Assembly (NCBI GenBank): GCA_937892345.1
Contig: CALAGF010000193.1
Span: forward strand, 1 to 5,161
Origin: an uncultured Rhodocyclaceae bacterium
Lineage (GTDB): Bacteria; Pseudomonadota; Gammaproteobacteria; Burkholderiales; Rhodocyclaceae
DNA: 5,161 nucleotides
Direction of reading: 5' to 3'
The translations under genes were made by a program, and so were the position numbers. The notes below the pieces were generated by a model. The model searched no databases. It saw nothing but the letters and a program-made list of their open reading frames with translations, and was not told the origin of the DNA. Positions 1 through 5,161 of the stretch are shown here, in pieces (position 1 is the stretch's first letter; every line of letters begins with the position of its first letter).

Positions 1-232
1 CTTCAAGCAGGATTTCATTGGACAAAACATCGAGTTTTTTCTGGGCTTCACCCTGTACGTTGTCGCTGCCAGCCTCACCCAGCACGCCGCCCAGGCCGCC
101 TTTGCCGATGGCGATGGAGATGGCCTGGCAGGCACGAGAAACGACTTCGATCAGAAATTTGAGATTGGCCGGGATGCGGCCTTTGTCGCGATGCTCTTCG
201 GTCAGATAGCGAGCCAGCGTGCGCTGTGCCAT
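1..232 (-). CDS. fbp: Class 1 fructose-1,6-bisphosphatase, N-terminal part (truncated by the window edge)
   Basis: The enzyme removes the 1-phosphate of fructose-1,6-bisphosphate to give fructose-6-phosphate. This is the irreversible gluconeogenic step, and in autotrophs it also serves the Calvin cycle; it acts in the cytosol. Only the first 77 codons are present, reading MAQRTLARYLTEEHRDKGRI and onward. The stretch at residues 27-39 (LIEVVSRACQAIS), the glycine-rich GGLGGVLG at 45-52 and the NVQGEAQKKLDVLSNE region at 58-73 are the usual opening of proteobacterial class 1 FBPases, recognised by eye. The metal-binding and catalytic residues lie beyond the left edge and cannot be judged. The ATG at 232 is supported by GGAG five bases upstream and by the protein starting where family members start. 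The gene begins 34 bp after the stop of the c-di-GMP gene on the same strand, with no visible terminator between, so read-through is possible. Confidence 0.93.
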   Translation of the reverse strand, partial: MAQRTLARYLTEEHRDKGRIPANLKFLIEVVSRACQAISIAIGKGGLGGVLGEAGSDNVQGEAQKKLDVLSNEILLE

Positions 233-237
233 GGGAA

Positions 238-241
238 CTCC
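238..241 (-). promoter_or_regulatory. Shine-Dalgarno sequence of fbp
   Basis: On the minus strand the bases before the fbp start read CCGGAGTTCCC then ATG. GGAG sits five bases before the start codon, which fixes ATG at 232 as the initiator. It also shows that fbp can be translated independently of the upstream gene even if the two share a transcript. Confidence 0.7.
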
Positions 242-266
242 GGATGAAATGTCGAAAGAAGGGATT

Positions 267-2402
267 TTACTCTGCGCGGTGCAAGGCGTGCAGGAAGGCG
301 AAGGCCGCAGCACTGCTGAGCGGCTTGCTGAACAGGTAGCCCTGAACTTCGTCGCAACCGTTGTTGCTTAACAAATCGAGCTGTTCAGGCGTTTCAACCC
401 CCTCCGCGATGACCCGTAACCCCAATGAGTGCGCCAGTGCGATGGTGCCAAATGCGATGGCTCGGTCATTGAGATCCAGCTCGATGTCGCGCACAAAGGA
501 GCGGTCAATCTTGAGGTGGTCAATCGGGAAAAGCTTGAGATAGGCCAGAGAGGAGTAGCCTGTGCCGAAATCGTCGATTGCCAGCGTTACGCCCATGCGA
601 CCCAGGCTTTCGAGAATCTGGATGGCATCCTGCGGATTTTCCATCACCGAGCTTTCAGTGATTTCCAGTTCAAGCAACTCTGCCGGCAGGCCCGATTCGG
701 CCAAGGCACCGGCAACGGTCTCGCAAAAGTCACGGCGCCGTAACTGACGGGCGGAAACGTTGACCGCAACCCGCAATGGTTTCAAACCGGCATCAATCCA
801 GTGCTTCATTTCGATGCAGGCTTGACGCAAAACCCATTCGCCGATGTTGACGATCAGTCCGGTTTCCTCGGCCACAGGAATGAAGCGGTCCGGAGAGATC
901 ATGCCGTCGGTTGGGTGGTGCCAGCGCAGCAGGGCTTCAACACCTGTGGGTTTCGTGCCGTTGGCGCTGAACTGTGGCTGGTAGCACAGGGCGAGTTCGT
1001 TGCGCGCAATGGCGTGACGCAACTTGCGCTCGATGTCCAGTCGTTCGGTGGCCGCATGATTCATGTCGGCCGCGAAGAACTGGTAGTTGTTTCGGCCGGC
1101 AGACTTGGCGTGGTACATCGCGGTGTCGGCATTTTTCAGAATGCTGTCACCATCCGGGCCGTCGTCGGGGAAAATGCTGATCCCGATGGACGGGCTGGTG
1201 TGCAGTTCATGACCTTCCGCCTCAATGGGCATCGACAGGGCGCTGATGATCTTGCTGGCGACCAGGGCGGCGTCGCCCGGGCTGGCAATGCCCGGCAGGA
1301 TGATCACGAATTCGTCGCCACCGAGGCGGGCAACGAAATCGGTTTCGCGCACGACGCCGGACAGTCGGCAGGCAACTTCACGCAAAAGTTCGTCGCCGAT
1401 CTGGTGGCCCAGGGTGTCGTTGATGATCTTGAAGCGGTCGAGATCGATGAACATGATCGCCAGTCGCCACTGATGCCGGCGGGACTCCGGCAATAGTTGA
1501 GCGAGGCGCATGTGCAGCGCAAGGCGGTTGGGCAGGCCGGTCAGCGGGTCGTGCTGGGCAATGTGCCGCATCCGCTCTTCCGCTTCCTTGCGCTCGGTGA
1601 TGTCGGCCAGAATCCAGACGTGATGGCCTGTCGACCGGTGCTGGGGGTCATTGACCCGGTTGATGCGCACGCCGGCGGGAAAACTGGCGCCAGTCTTGCG
1701 CAGGATCGGCAGTTCGTCATGCCAGTTGCCTTTTTCGATCAAGGCAAGATTCAGGTCTTCTGTTTGTGCCGCACAACTGTCGTCAAGCAAGCTGAAAACC
1801 GTATGACCGAGCAATTCGAAGGCCTCGTAGCCGGTCATTTTTGTCGTGGCGGGGTTGATCGAGATAATGCGCTGAGCCTCGTCGGTCAGGACGATGCCTG
1901 CCGGCGTGTGGGTGAATACCATTTGCGCCAGTTGTTCGCGTTCTGCACTGGCATGCTGCTCGCTGATATCGGTATAGACAATGACCAATCCAGCTTGCCG
2001 TGAGTCAATGGCCAGTGGTTCGCCATGTACCAGATAGGTCCGTTGGGACCCCAGTTTCTGTTCAACGCTGAAGGGCTGGCTGCTGCTGGCGTATTGACGT
2101 TGCCGCGTGATGTGCTTGTCGGCATCGCCAGGGCCGAAGTCGCCGCGCATTGCCGGGATACGATAAATATCGTCGAAATGTGCGCCATCGAATACGGCGT
2201 GGATGGGCAGAGACAAAATCTCGATGAAACGGCGGTTCCACACGCGCAGGCGCAATTGCTCATCGAAGACGCAAATGCCTTGCGGCATGCTGGCCAGAAC
2301 GGCCTGCAGGTAGGCCTTTGGGCGTCGAGACTCGTTGGAAGCGGAAGGTTGGGCCGGCGAATTCAATTCAGCGTTTTTCGCGTTTTTGGTGCAATCTGGC
2401 AA
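267..2402 (-). CDS. PAS-PAS-GGDEF-EAL bifunctional cyclic-di-GMP signalling protein
   Basis: A 711-residue sensor-type protein that probably both makes and breaks the second messenger c-di-GMP. I see no signal peptide or membrane segment, so it should be cytosolic. Domains in order: a PAS_7-like domain (about 31-150), a second PAS domain (about 157-271) ending in the usual DITERKEAEE linker, GGDEF (about 279-441) and EAL (about 457-705). The cyclase domain keeps D320, N328, D337 and GGDEF at 361-365, with an RETD inhibitory I-site at 352-355, exactly five residues before GGDEF. The phosphodiesterase domain keeps E489 of EALLRW, N548, E580, D610-D611 in DDFGTGYSS, K631, E667 and Q687. These match the catalytic set known from RocR, so both activities look possible; which one dominates and what the PAS domains sense is not visible. 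The start is uncertain: TTG at 2402 gives a complete first PAS domain, whereas the first ATG (2288) would cut off its leading helix. No member-specific gene name can be assigned. Confidence 0.93.
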   Translation of the reverse strand: MPDCTKNAKNAELNSPAQPSASNESRRPKAYLQAVLASMPQGICVFDEQLRLRVWNRRFIEILSLPIHAVFDGAHFDDIYRIPAMRGDFGPGDADKHITRQRQYASSSQPFSVEQKLGSQRTYLVHGEPLAIDSRQAGLVIVYTDISEQHASAEREQLAQMVFTHTPAGIVLTDEAQRIISINPATTKMTGYEAFELLGHTVFSLLDDSCAAQTEDLNLALIEKGNWHDELPILRKTGASFPAGVRINRVNDPQHRSTGHHVWILADITERKEAEERMRHIAQHDPLTGLPNRLALHMRLAQLLPESRRHQWRLAIMFIDLDRFKIINDTLGHQIGDELLREVACRLSGVVRETDFVARLGGDEFVIILPGIASPGDAALVASKIISALSMPIEAEGHELHTSPSIGISIFPDDGPDGDSILKNADTAMYHAKSAGRNNYQFFAADMNHAATERLDIERKLRHAIARNELALCYQPQFSANGTKPTGVEALLRWHHPTDGMISPDRFIPVAEETGLIVNIGEWVLRQACIEMKHWIDAGLKPLRVAVNVSARQLRRRDFCETVAGALAESGLPAELLELEITESSVMENPQDAIQILESLGRMGVTLAIDDFGTGYSSLAYLKLFPIDHLKIDRSFVRDIELDLNDRAIAFGTIALAHSLGLRVIAEGVETPEQLDLLSNNGCDEVQGYLFSKPLSSAAAFAFLHALHRAE

Positions 2403-2410
2403 TGATAGCC

Positions 2411-2426
2411 CAGCCCGGGCCGGCTG
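2411..2426 (-). other. GC-rich hairpin just before the c-di-GMP gene start
   Basis: CAGCC (2411-2415) and GGCTG (2422-2426) are perfect inverted repeats around a six-base GC loop, and the palindromic octamer GCCCGGGC (2413-2420) overlaps them. In the minus-strand transcript the hairpin ends eight bases before the TTG start at 2402. It takes up the only G-rich bases that could serve as a ribosome binding site. It may keep translation low, or it may be a chance product of GC-rich sequence. Confidence 0.3.
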
Positions 2427-2458
2427 CGGTACTGAAATTCGCCTGCAGCGTGATCACC

Positions 2459-2500
2459 AAAAAAGCCGGAGGGGGTCGAGCAAGCATGGATACCTTCCGG
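2459..2500 (-). terminator. Terminator-like hairpin with T-tract upstream of the c-di-GMP gene
   Basis: Read on the minus strand, CCGGAAGG (complement of 2493-2500) can pair with CCTCCGG (complement of 2466-2472) with one bulged A and a loop of about 20 bases. One base later comes a run of six T (complement of 2459-2464). This has the form of an intrinsic terminator, but the stem is short and the loop long. No minus-strand gene precedes it, so if real it would stop antisense transcripts coming out of rsmE, or act as an attenuator in the leader of the c-di-GMP gene. Confidence 0.25.
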
Positions 2501-2513
2501 TGCGTGTTTCATC

Positions 2514-2519
2514 GATAAT
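2514..2519 (+). promoter_or_regulatory. Possible -10 box of the rsmE promoter
   Basis: GATAAT matches the TATAAT consensus at five of six positions and ends seven bases before the rsmE ATG. No good TTGACA-like box lies 16-18 bases upstream; the sequence there is about TACCTT. If used, transcription would begin within a base or two of the start codon and give a leaderless or nearly leaderless message. That would fit the lack of a Shine-Dalgarno before rsmE. Confidence 0.25.
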
Positions 2520-2526
2520 AGTGCCG

Positions 2527-3276
2527 ATGAATCTGCCACGCTTTTACTGCCGAGAAGCCCTCTCTTCGGGGGCTCACGTTGAACTGCCCGAGCCGGTTGC
2601 GCGTCACGCTGTCCGCGTTTTGCGTTTGCCTCCCGGTGCGCCCATGGTGCTGTTTGACGGACGAGGTGGGGAATATCCGGCCCACATTCAGCGAATTGAG
2701 CGCGACCGTGTGTTGGTCGAGCTGGGTGCCTGGCACGATAGCGAATGTGAATCGCCGCTGGCGGTGACACTGGTGCAGGCAATTCAGGCCGGTGACAAGA
2801 TGGATTTCACCATCCAGAAATCAGTCGAGCTTGGCGTGCGGGACATTGTTCCCGTGGAAAGCCGCCGTAGCGTGCTGCGTCTGGCTGGCGAGCGGGCAGC
2901 CAAGCGCGTGGCCCACTGGCAGGGTGTGGTGGCGTCGGCCTGCGAACAGTGCGGCCGTAACCAGGTCCCCCTCGTGGCGCCTCTGGAAAAACTTGAAAAT
3001 TGGCTGGCGCGTCCGGCGGATGGGGTCATGCGGCTGATGCTGGCACCGGATGCAGATGACACCCTGGCGGATATCGAACTGACGGGTCCGGTGCAATTGC
3101 TGATTGGCGCCGAAGGCGGGCTGGACCCGCTGGAAGTGATTGCTGCCCGTCAGGCCGGTTTTCGCGGGGTGCGGATGGGGCCGCGTATTTTGCGGACAGA
3201 AACTGCGGGTATTGCGGCACTGGCTGCGCTGCAGGCCTTATGGGGCGATTTCAGGAGAGGGGCGGGCAATGTTTGA
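2527..3276 (+). CDS. rsmE: 16S rRNA (uracil-1498-N3)-methyltransferase RsmE
   Basis: This SPOUT-class enzyme uses S-adenosylmethionine to methylate N3 of U1498 in 16S rRNA, in the decoding region of the assembled 30S subunit. The 249-residue product has the family's usual length and layout. An N-terminal PUA-like RNA-binding domain (about 1-70) opens with MNLPRFYC and contains HAVRVLRLPPG (27-37). The trefoil-knot methyltransferase domain (about 75-242) contains QAIQAGDKMDFTIQKSVELG (84-103), EQCGRN (140-145), the cofactor loop IGAEGG (193-198) and MGPRILRTETA (217-227). ATG at 2527 is chosen because RsmE proteins begin only a few residues before the RFY motif; a GTG two codons upstream (2521) is possible. 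No clear Shine-Dalgarno precedes either. The last eight bases overlap the next gene, so rsmE is probably the first gene of an operon with pap and argA. Confidence 0.95.
   Translation: MNLPRFYCREALSSGAHVELPEPVARHAVRVLRLPPGAPMVLFDGRGGEYPAHIQRIERDRVLVELGAWHDSECESPLAVTLVQAIQAGDKMDFTIQKSVELGVRDIVPVESRRSVLRLAGERAAKRVAHWQGVVASACEQCGRNQVPLVAPLEKLENWLARPADGVMRLMLAPDADDTLADIELTGPVQLLIGAEGGLDPLEVIAARQAGFRGVRMGPRILRTETAGIAALAALQALWGDFRRGAGNV
3253..3260 (+). promoter_or_regulatory. Ribosome binding site of the polyphosphate:AMP phosphotransferase gene, inside rsmE
   Basis: AGGAGAGG lies within the last codons of rsmE, and its GAGG end is eight bases before the ATG at 3269. This strong site decides the start. 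The same frame is open as far left as 3140, but a start there would overlap rsmE by 137 bp and add residues unlike any PPK2 protein. Confidence 0.75.
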
Positions 3277-4768
3277 ATCGGCAGAGTTGGGGCATACGAT
3301 CGACAAGGAAACCTTCAAGCGGGAGGTGCCGAAGCTTCGCGCTGCCTTGCTCGATGCGCAATACGACATGCTGGAAAAGCGCGAATTCCCTGTTGTCATC
3401 CTGATTTCAGGGGTCGACGGCAGCGGCAAGGGAGAAACCATCAACCTGCTGTATTCGTGGATGGACCCGCGCCATATTTCTACCCTCGCTTTTTCCGAGC
3501 CGACCGACGAGGAGCGTGCCCGGCCGCCCATGTGGCGCTATTGGCGTGCTCTCCCGCCGAAGGGCAAAGTGGGCATTTTCGCCGGCTCCTGGTACTCGCA
3601 GCCGATTACTGATCGCATCAACGGCACCATGCGCCGTGCTGATCTGGATGAGCGTCTGGACGACATCAATCGCTTCGAAACCATGTTGGTTAACGAAGGC
3701 GCATTGGTGCTGAAGTTCTGGTTTCATTTGTCTGAGGCCGGCCAGAAAAAACGTCTGAAGGCCCTGGAAAAGGACCCGCATACGGCCTGGCGGGTGACCA
3801 AGGAGAGCTACGAACGTCTCAAAACCTATGACAAGCTGCAGGATGTGGCCGGGCATGTGTTGCGAGTGACCAATACAGCGCATGCCCCCTGGATCATCGT
3901 TGAAGGTACGGATGACCTGTACCGCTCGTTGACGGTCGGCCGCATCGTGCTTGATGCCATGAGGCGTCATCTGGCAAAGGAAGGCGTGCAGCGCGTTCCT
4001 GTGGCCCCACCGATTGTTCACCCGATCGACCGCAAGACTGTGTTGAGTGAACTGGACCTGACGCAAAAACTGAGCAAAAAGGATTATGAAGCGCAGTTGT
4101 CCTTGTACCAGGCGCGTTTGTCGGAACTGGTCCGGGATCCTGCTTTTGTCGGCAAGCGCTCGCTGGTGCTGGTGTTCGAAGGTTCGGATGCGGCTGGCAA
4201 GGGGGGCAGCATCCGGCGGGTTGGTGCCTCGATGGATGCCCGGCAATACCAGATTGTCCCGATTGCTGCACCGACCGAGGAAGAGCGGGCGCAACCCTAT
4301 CTTTGGCGTTTCTGGCGGCACCTGCCACGCACAGGGCGCGCCACCATTTTTGATCGTTCGTGGTACGGGCGCGTGCTGGTCGAACGGGTCGAGGGCTTTT
4401 GTGCCGAGGCCGACTGGTTGCGGGCTTACGCAGAAATCAACGACTTCGAGCACCAGATGGTCGATGCCGGCGCCGTGGTGATCAAGTTCTGGCTGCAGAT
4501 TTCGGCCAACGAACAGCTGCGTCGCTTCAAGGAACGTCAGGACACCGAGTTCAAACGCTTCAAAATCACCGAAGAGGATTGGCGTAACCGCGAGAAATGG
4601 GATGATTACGTCACAGCGGTGTGTGACATGGTCGACCGAACCTCGACGGGTCTGGCGCCGTGGACCTTGGTCGAGGCCAACGACAAGAATTTTGCACGGG
4701 TGAAAGTGTTGAAAACCATTTGTGAGCGCCTCGAAAAGGCGATCAAGGACGACGGGAAAAAATCCTGA
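3269..4768 (+). CDS. pap: Polyphosphate:AMP phosphotransferase (class II PPK2, two tandem PPK2 domains)
   Basis: The enzyme transfers phosphate from inorganic polyphosphate to AMP, giving ADP; with adenylate kinase this lets polyphosphate refill the ATP pool. The product has 499 residues, the length of class II PPK2 proteins, which are two fused PPK2 units. Domain 1 (about 10-235) has a Walker A loop, GVDGSGKG (48-55), but where Walker B is expected it reads GIFAGSWYS (102-110), without the Asp-Arg pair. Domain 2 (about 265-492) has Walker A GSDAAGKGG (305-313) and an intact Walker B with FDRSWYGR (361-368), followed by the basic lid region VLVERVEGF (369-377). From what is known of class II enzymes, the C-terminal domain should carry catalysis and the N-terminal one be structural. 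No signal peptide or membrane segment is seen, so it is cytosolic. The gene overlaps rsmE by 8 nt, and argA starts one base after its stop, so coupled translation is likely. Substrate choice (AMP rather than ADP) is inferred from the two-domain architecture. Confidence 0.93.
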   Translation: MFESAELGHTIDKETFKREVPKLRAALLDAQYDMLEKREFPVVILISGVDGSGKGETINLLYSWMDPRHISTLAFSEPTDEERARPPMWRYWRALPPKGKVGIFAGSWYSQPITDRINGTMRRADLDERLDDINRFETMLVNEGALVLKFWFHLSEAGQKKRLKALEKDPHTAWRVTKESYERLKTYDKLQDVAGHVLRVTNTAHAPWIIVEGTDDLYRSLTVGRIVLDAMRRHLAKEGVQRVPVAPPIVHPIDRKTVLSELDLTQKLSKKDYEAQLSLYQARLSELVRDPAFVGKRSLVLVFEGSDAAGKGGSIRRVGASMDARQYQIVPIAAPTEEERAQPYLWRFWRHLPRTGRATIFDRSWYGRVLVERVEGFCAEADWLRAYAEINDFEHQMVDAGAVVIKFWLQISANEQLRRFKERQDTEFKRFKITEEDWRNREKWDDYVTAVCDMVDRTSTGLAPWTLVEANDKNFARVKVLKTICERLEKAIKDDGKKS

Positions 4769-4769
4769 G

Positions 4770-5161
4770 ATGAGCGATACCCCATACGACGAACATTTTG
4801 TTTCCTGGTTCCGGGCGGTTACCCCCTACATCAATGCCTTTCGCGGCAAGACCTTCGTCATTGCCTTCGGTGGCAAGGCGATTGCCAGCGAATTCATCAA
4901 GACCCTGGCCTACGATGTGAACCTGCTGGCCAGTCTCGGCATCCGGCTGGTGCTGGTGCATGGCGCGCGACCGCAGATCGAAGAGGAATTGCGCGAAAAG
5001 AATATCGAGTCGAAATATCACCGTGGCTACCGGGTGACCGATGCCGCGACGCTCGATTGTGTGCTTGATGCCGTGGGCAGTGTCTATCTCGAAATTGAAG
5101 CCATGCTGTCGCAGGGTTTGCCAAATACCCCCATGGCCAATAGCCGTATCCGGGTGATCGG
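4770..5161 (+). CDS. argA: N-acetylglutamate synthase (amino-acid N-acetyltransferase), N-terminal part, truncated by the window edge
   Basis: ArgA acetylates glutamate with acetyl-CoA, the first step of arginine synthesis, and is classically feedback-inhibited by arginine. The 130 codons present cover the start of the amino-acid-kinase-like domain, which in ArgA serves allosteric arginine binding rather than catalysis. Visible landmarks are the FVSWFRAVTPYINAFRGKTF opening (10-29), the glycine turn IAFGGKAIA (31-39), LVLVHGARPQIEEEL (60-74) and YHRGYRVTDAATL (83-95). The WFR..PYI..FRGKTFV opening and HGARPQI favour ArgA over the related kinase ArgB. The C-terminal GNAT acetyltransferase domain that would confirm this lies beyond the right edge. 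ATG at 4770 is one base after the preceding TGA (TGAGATG). The only Shine-Dalgarno-like stretch, GGGA at 4754-4757, is rather far away, so translation probably depends on ribosomes finishing the upstream gene. Confidence 0.9.
   Translation, partial: MSDTPYDEHFVSWFRAVTPYINAFRGKTFVIAFGGKAIASEFIKTLAYDVNLLASLGIRLVLVHGARPQIEEELREKNIESKYHRGYRVTDAATLDCVLDAVGSVYLEIEAMLSQGLPNTPMANSRIRVI

Larger units (their letters stand above)
2403..2526. promoter_or_regulatory. Divergent control region between the c-di-GMP gene and rsmE
   Basis: These 124 bp separate two genes transcribed away from each other, so promoters for both are expected here or slightly inside the genes. I see no strong sigma-70 promoter with both boxes in either direction. 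The region does contain the hairpin before TTG at 2402, the terminator-like hairpin with its A/T tract, and a -10-like GATAAT close to rsmE. The upstream open frame that continues the rsmE frame leftward into the other gene has no family-like sequence and is not considered coding. Confidence 0.5.

Noticed and set aside
18..209. 63-codon plus-strand open frame at the left edge
   Set aside because: It is antisense to the clear fbp coding sequence and has no recognisable features.
801..1496. 231-codon plus-strand open frame opposite the c-di-GMP gene
   Set aside because: It is wholly antisense to the GGDEF and EAL coding region, which has clear motifs, and its translation shows no recognisable domain. 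Long antisense frames are common in GC-rich genes.
2335..2526. Upstream extension of the rsmE frame by 64 codons
   Set aside because: The added residues resemble no RsmE N-terminus and would overlap the start of the divergent gene. The family begins just before RFYC, at ATG 2527.
3140..3268. Upstream extension of the PPK2 frame by 43 codons
   Set aside because: It lies inside rsmE, and the strong AGGAGAGG site points to ATG 3269.
3419..4330. The two similar PPK2 halves considered as a recent gene duplication or DNA repeat
   Set aside because: The similarity is at protein-motif level only; the DNA and most residues have diverged, as expected for the ancient fusion that defines class II PPK2.
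3407..4453. 348-codon minus-strand open frame opposite the PPK2 gene
   Set aside because: It is entirely antisense to a well-supported two-domain PPK2 gene, has no family-like motif and no convincing ribosome binding site. It is a codon-bias shadow.

Overview
This looks like an ordinary chromosomal window from a moderately GC-rich betaproteobacterium. The Rhodocyclales (Dechloromonas/Azonexus/Accumulibacter relatives) are my best guess, from the style of the Fbp and ArgA proteins and from a tandem-domain polyphosphate:AMP phosphotransferase beside housekeeping genes. That placement is inference from protein appearance, not from a search. Coding density is high. I see no mobile element, CRISPR array, tRNA, rRNA or obvious horizontally acquired segment.

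Layout: two divergent gene groups share a control region of about 124 bp (2403-2526). Leftward (minus strand) lies a large cytosolic PAS-PAS-GGDEF-EAL cyclic-di-GMP protein (267-2402). It is followed 34 bp later by the 5' end of fbp, class 1 fructose-1,6-bisphosphatase, which runs off the left edge. Rightward (plus strand) lies a tightly packed cluster: rsmE (16S rRNA m3U1498 methyltransferase, 2527-3276), a class II PPK2 polyphosphate:AMP phosphotransferase (3269-4768, overlapping rsmE by 8 nt), and the 5' part of argA (N-acetylglutamate synthase, from 4770, one base after the PPK2 stop), which runs off the right edge.

How the genes may work together: rsmE-pap-argA has the spacing of one translationally coupled operon. 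It joins ribosome maturation, phosphorylation of AMP to ADP at the expense of polyphosphate, and the first committed step of arginine synthesis. No direct biochemical link is proven by the sequence; the shared theme may simply be growth and energy state. On the other strand, fbp may be partly read through from the c-di-GMP gene, because no terminator is visible between them, although fbp has its own good ribosome binding site.

The points most worth a second look are these. The c-di-GMP protein keeps every catalytic residue I could check in both its cyclase and phosphodiesterase domains, and also its inhibitory I-site. Its most likely start is TTG, with no good Shine-Dalgarno and a GC-rich hairpin in front. 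The N-terminal PPK2 domain keeps a Walker A loop but has lost the Walker B aspartate-arginine pair. The divergent region holds a terminator-like hairpin facing the c-di-GMP gene and a -10-like box placed so that rsmE could be leaderless. I did not find a convincing previously undescribed system here.
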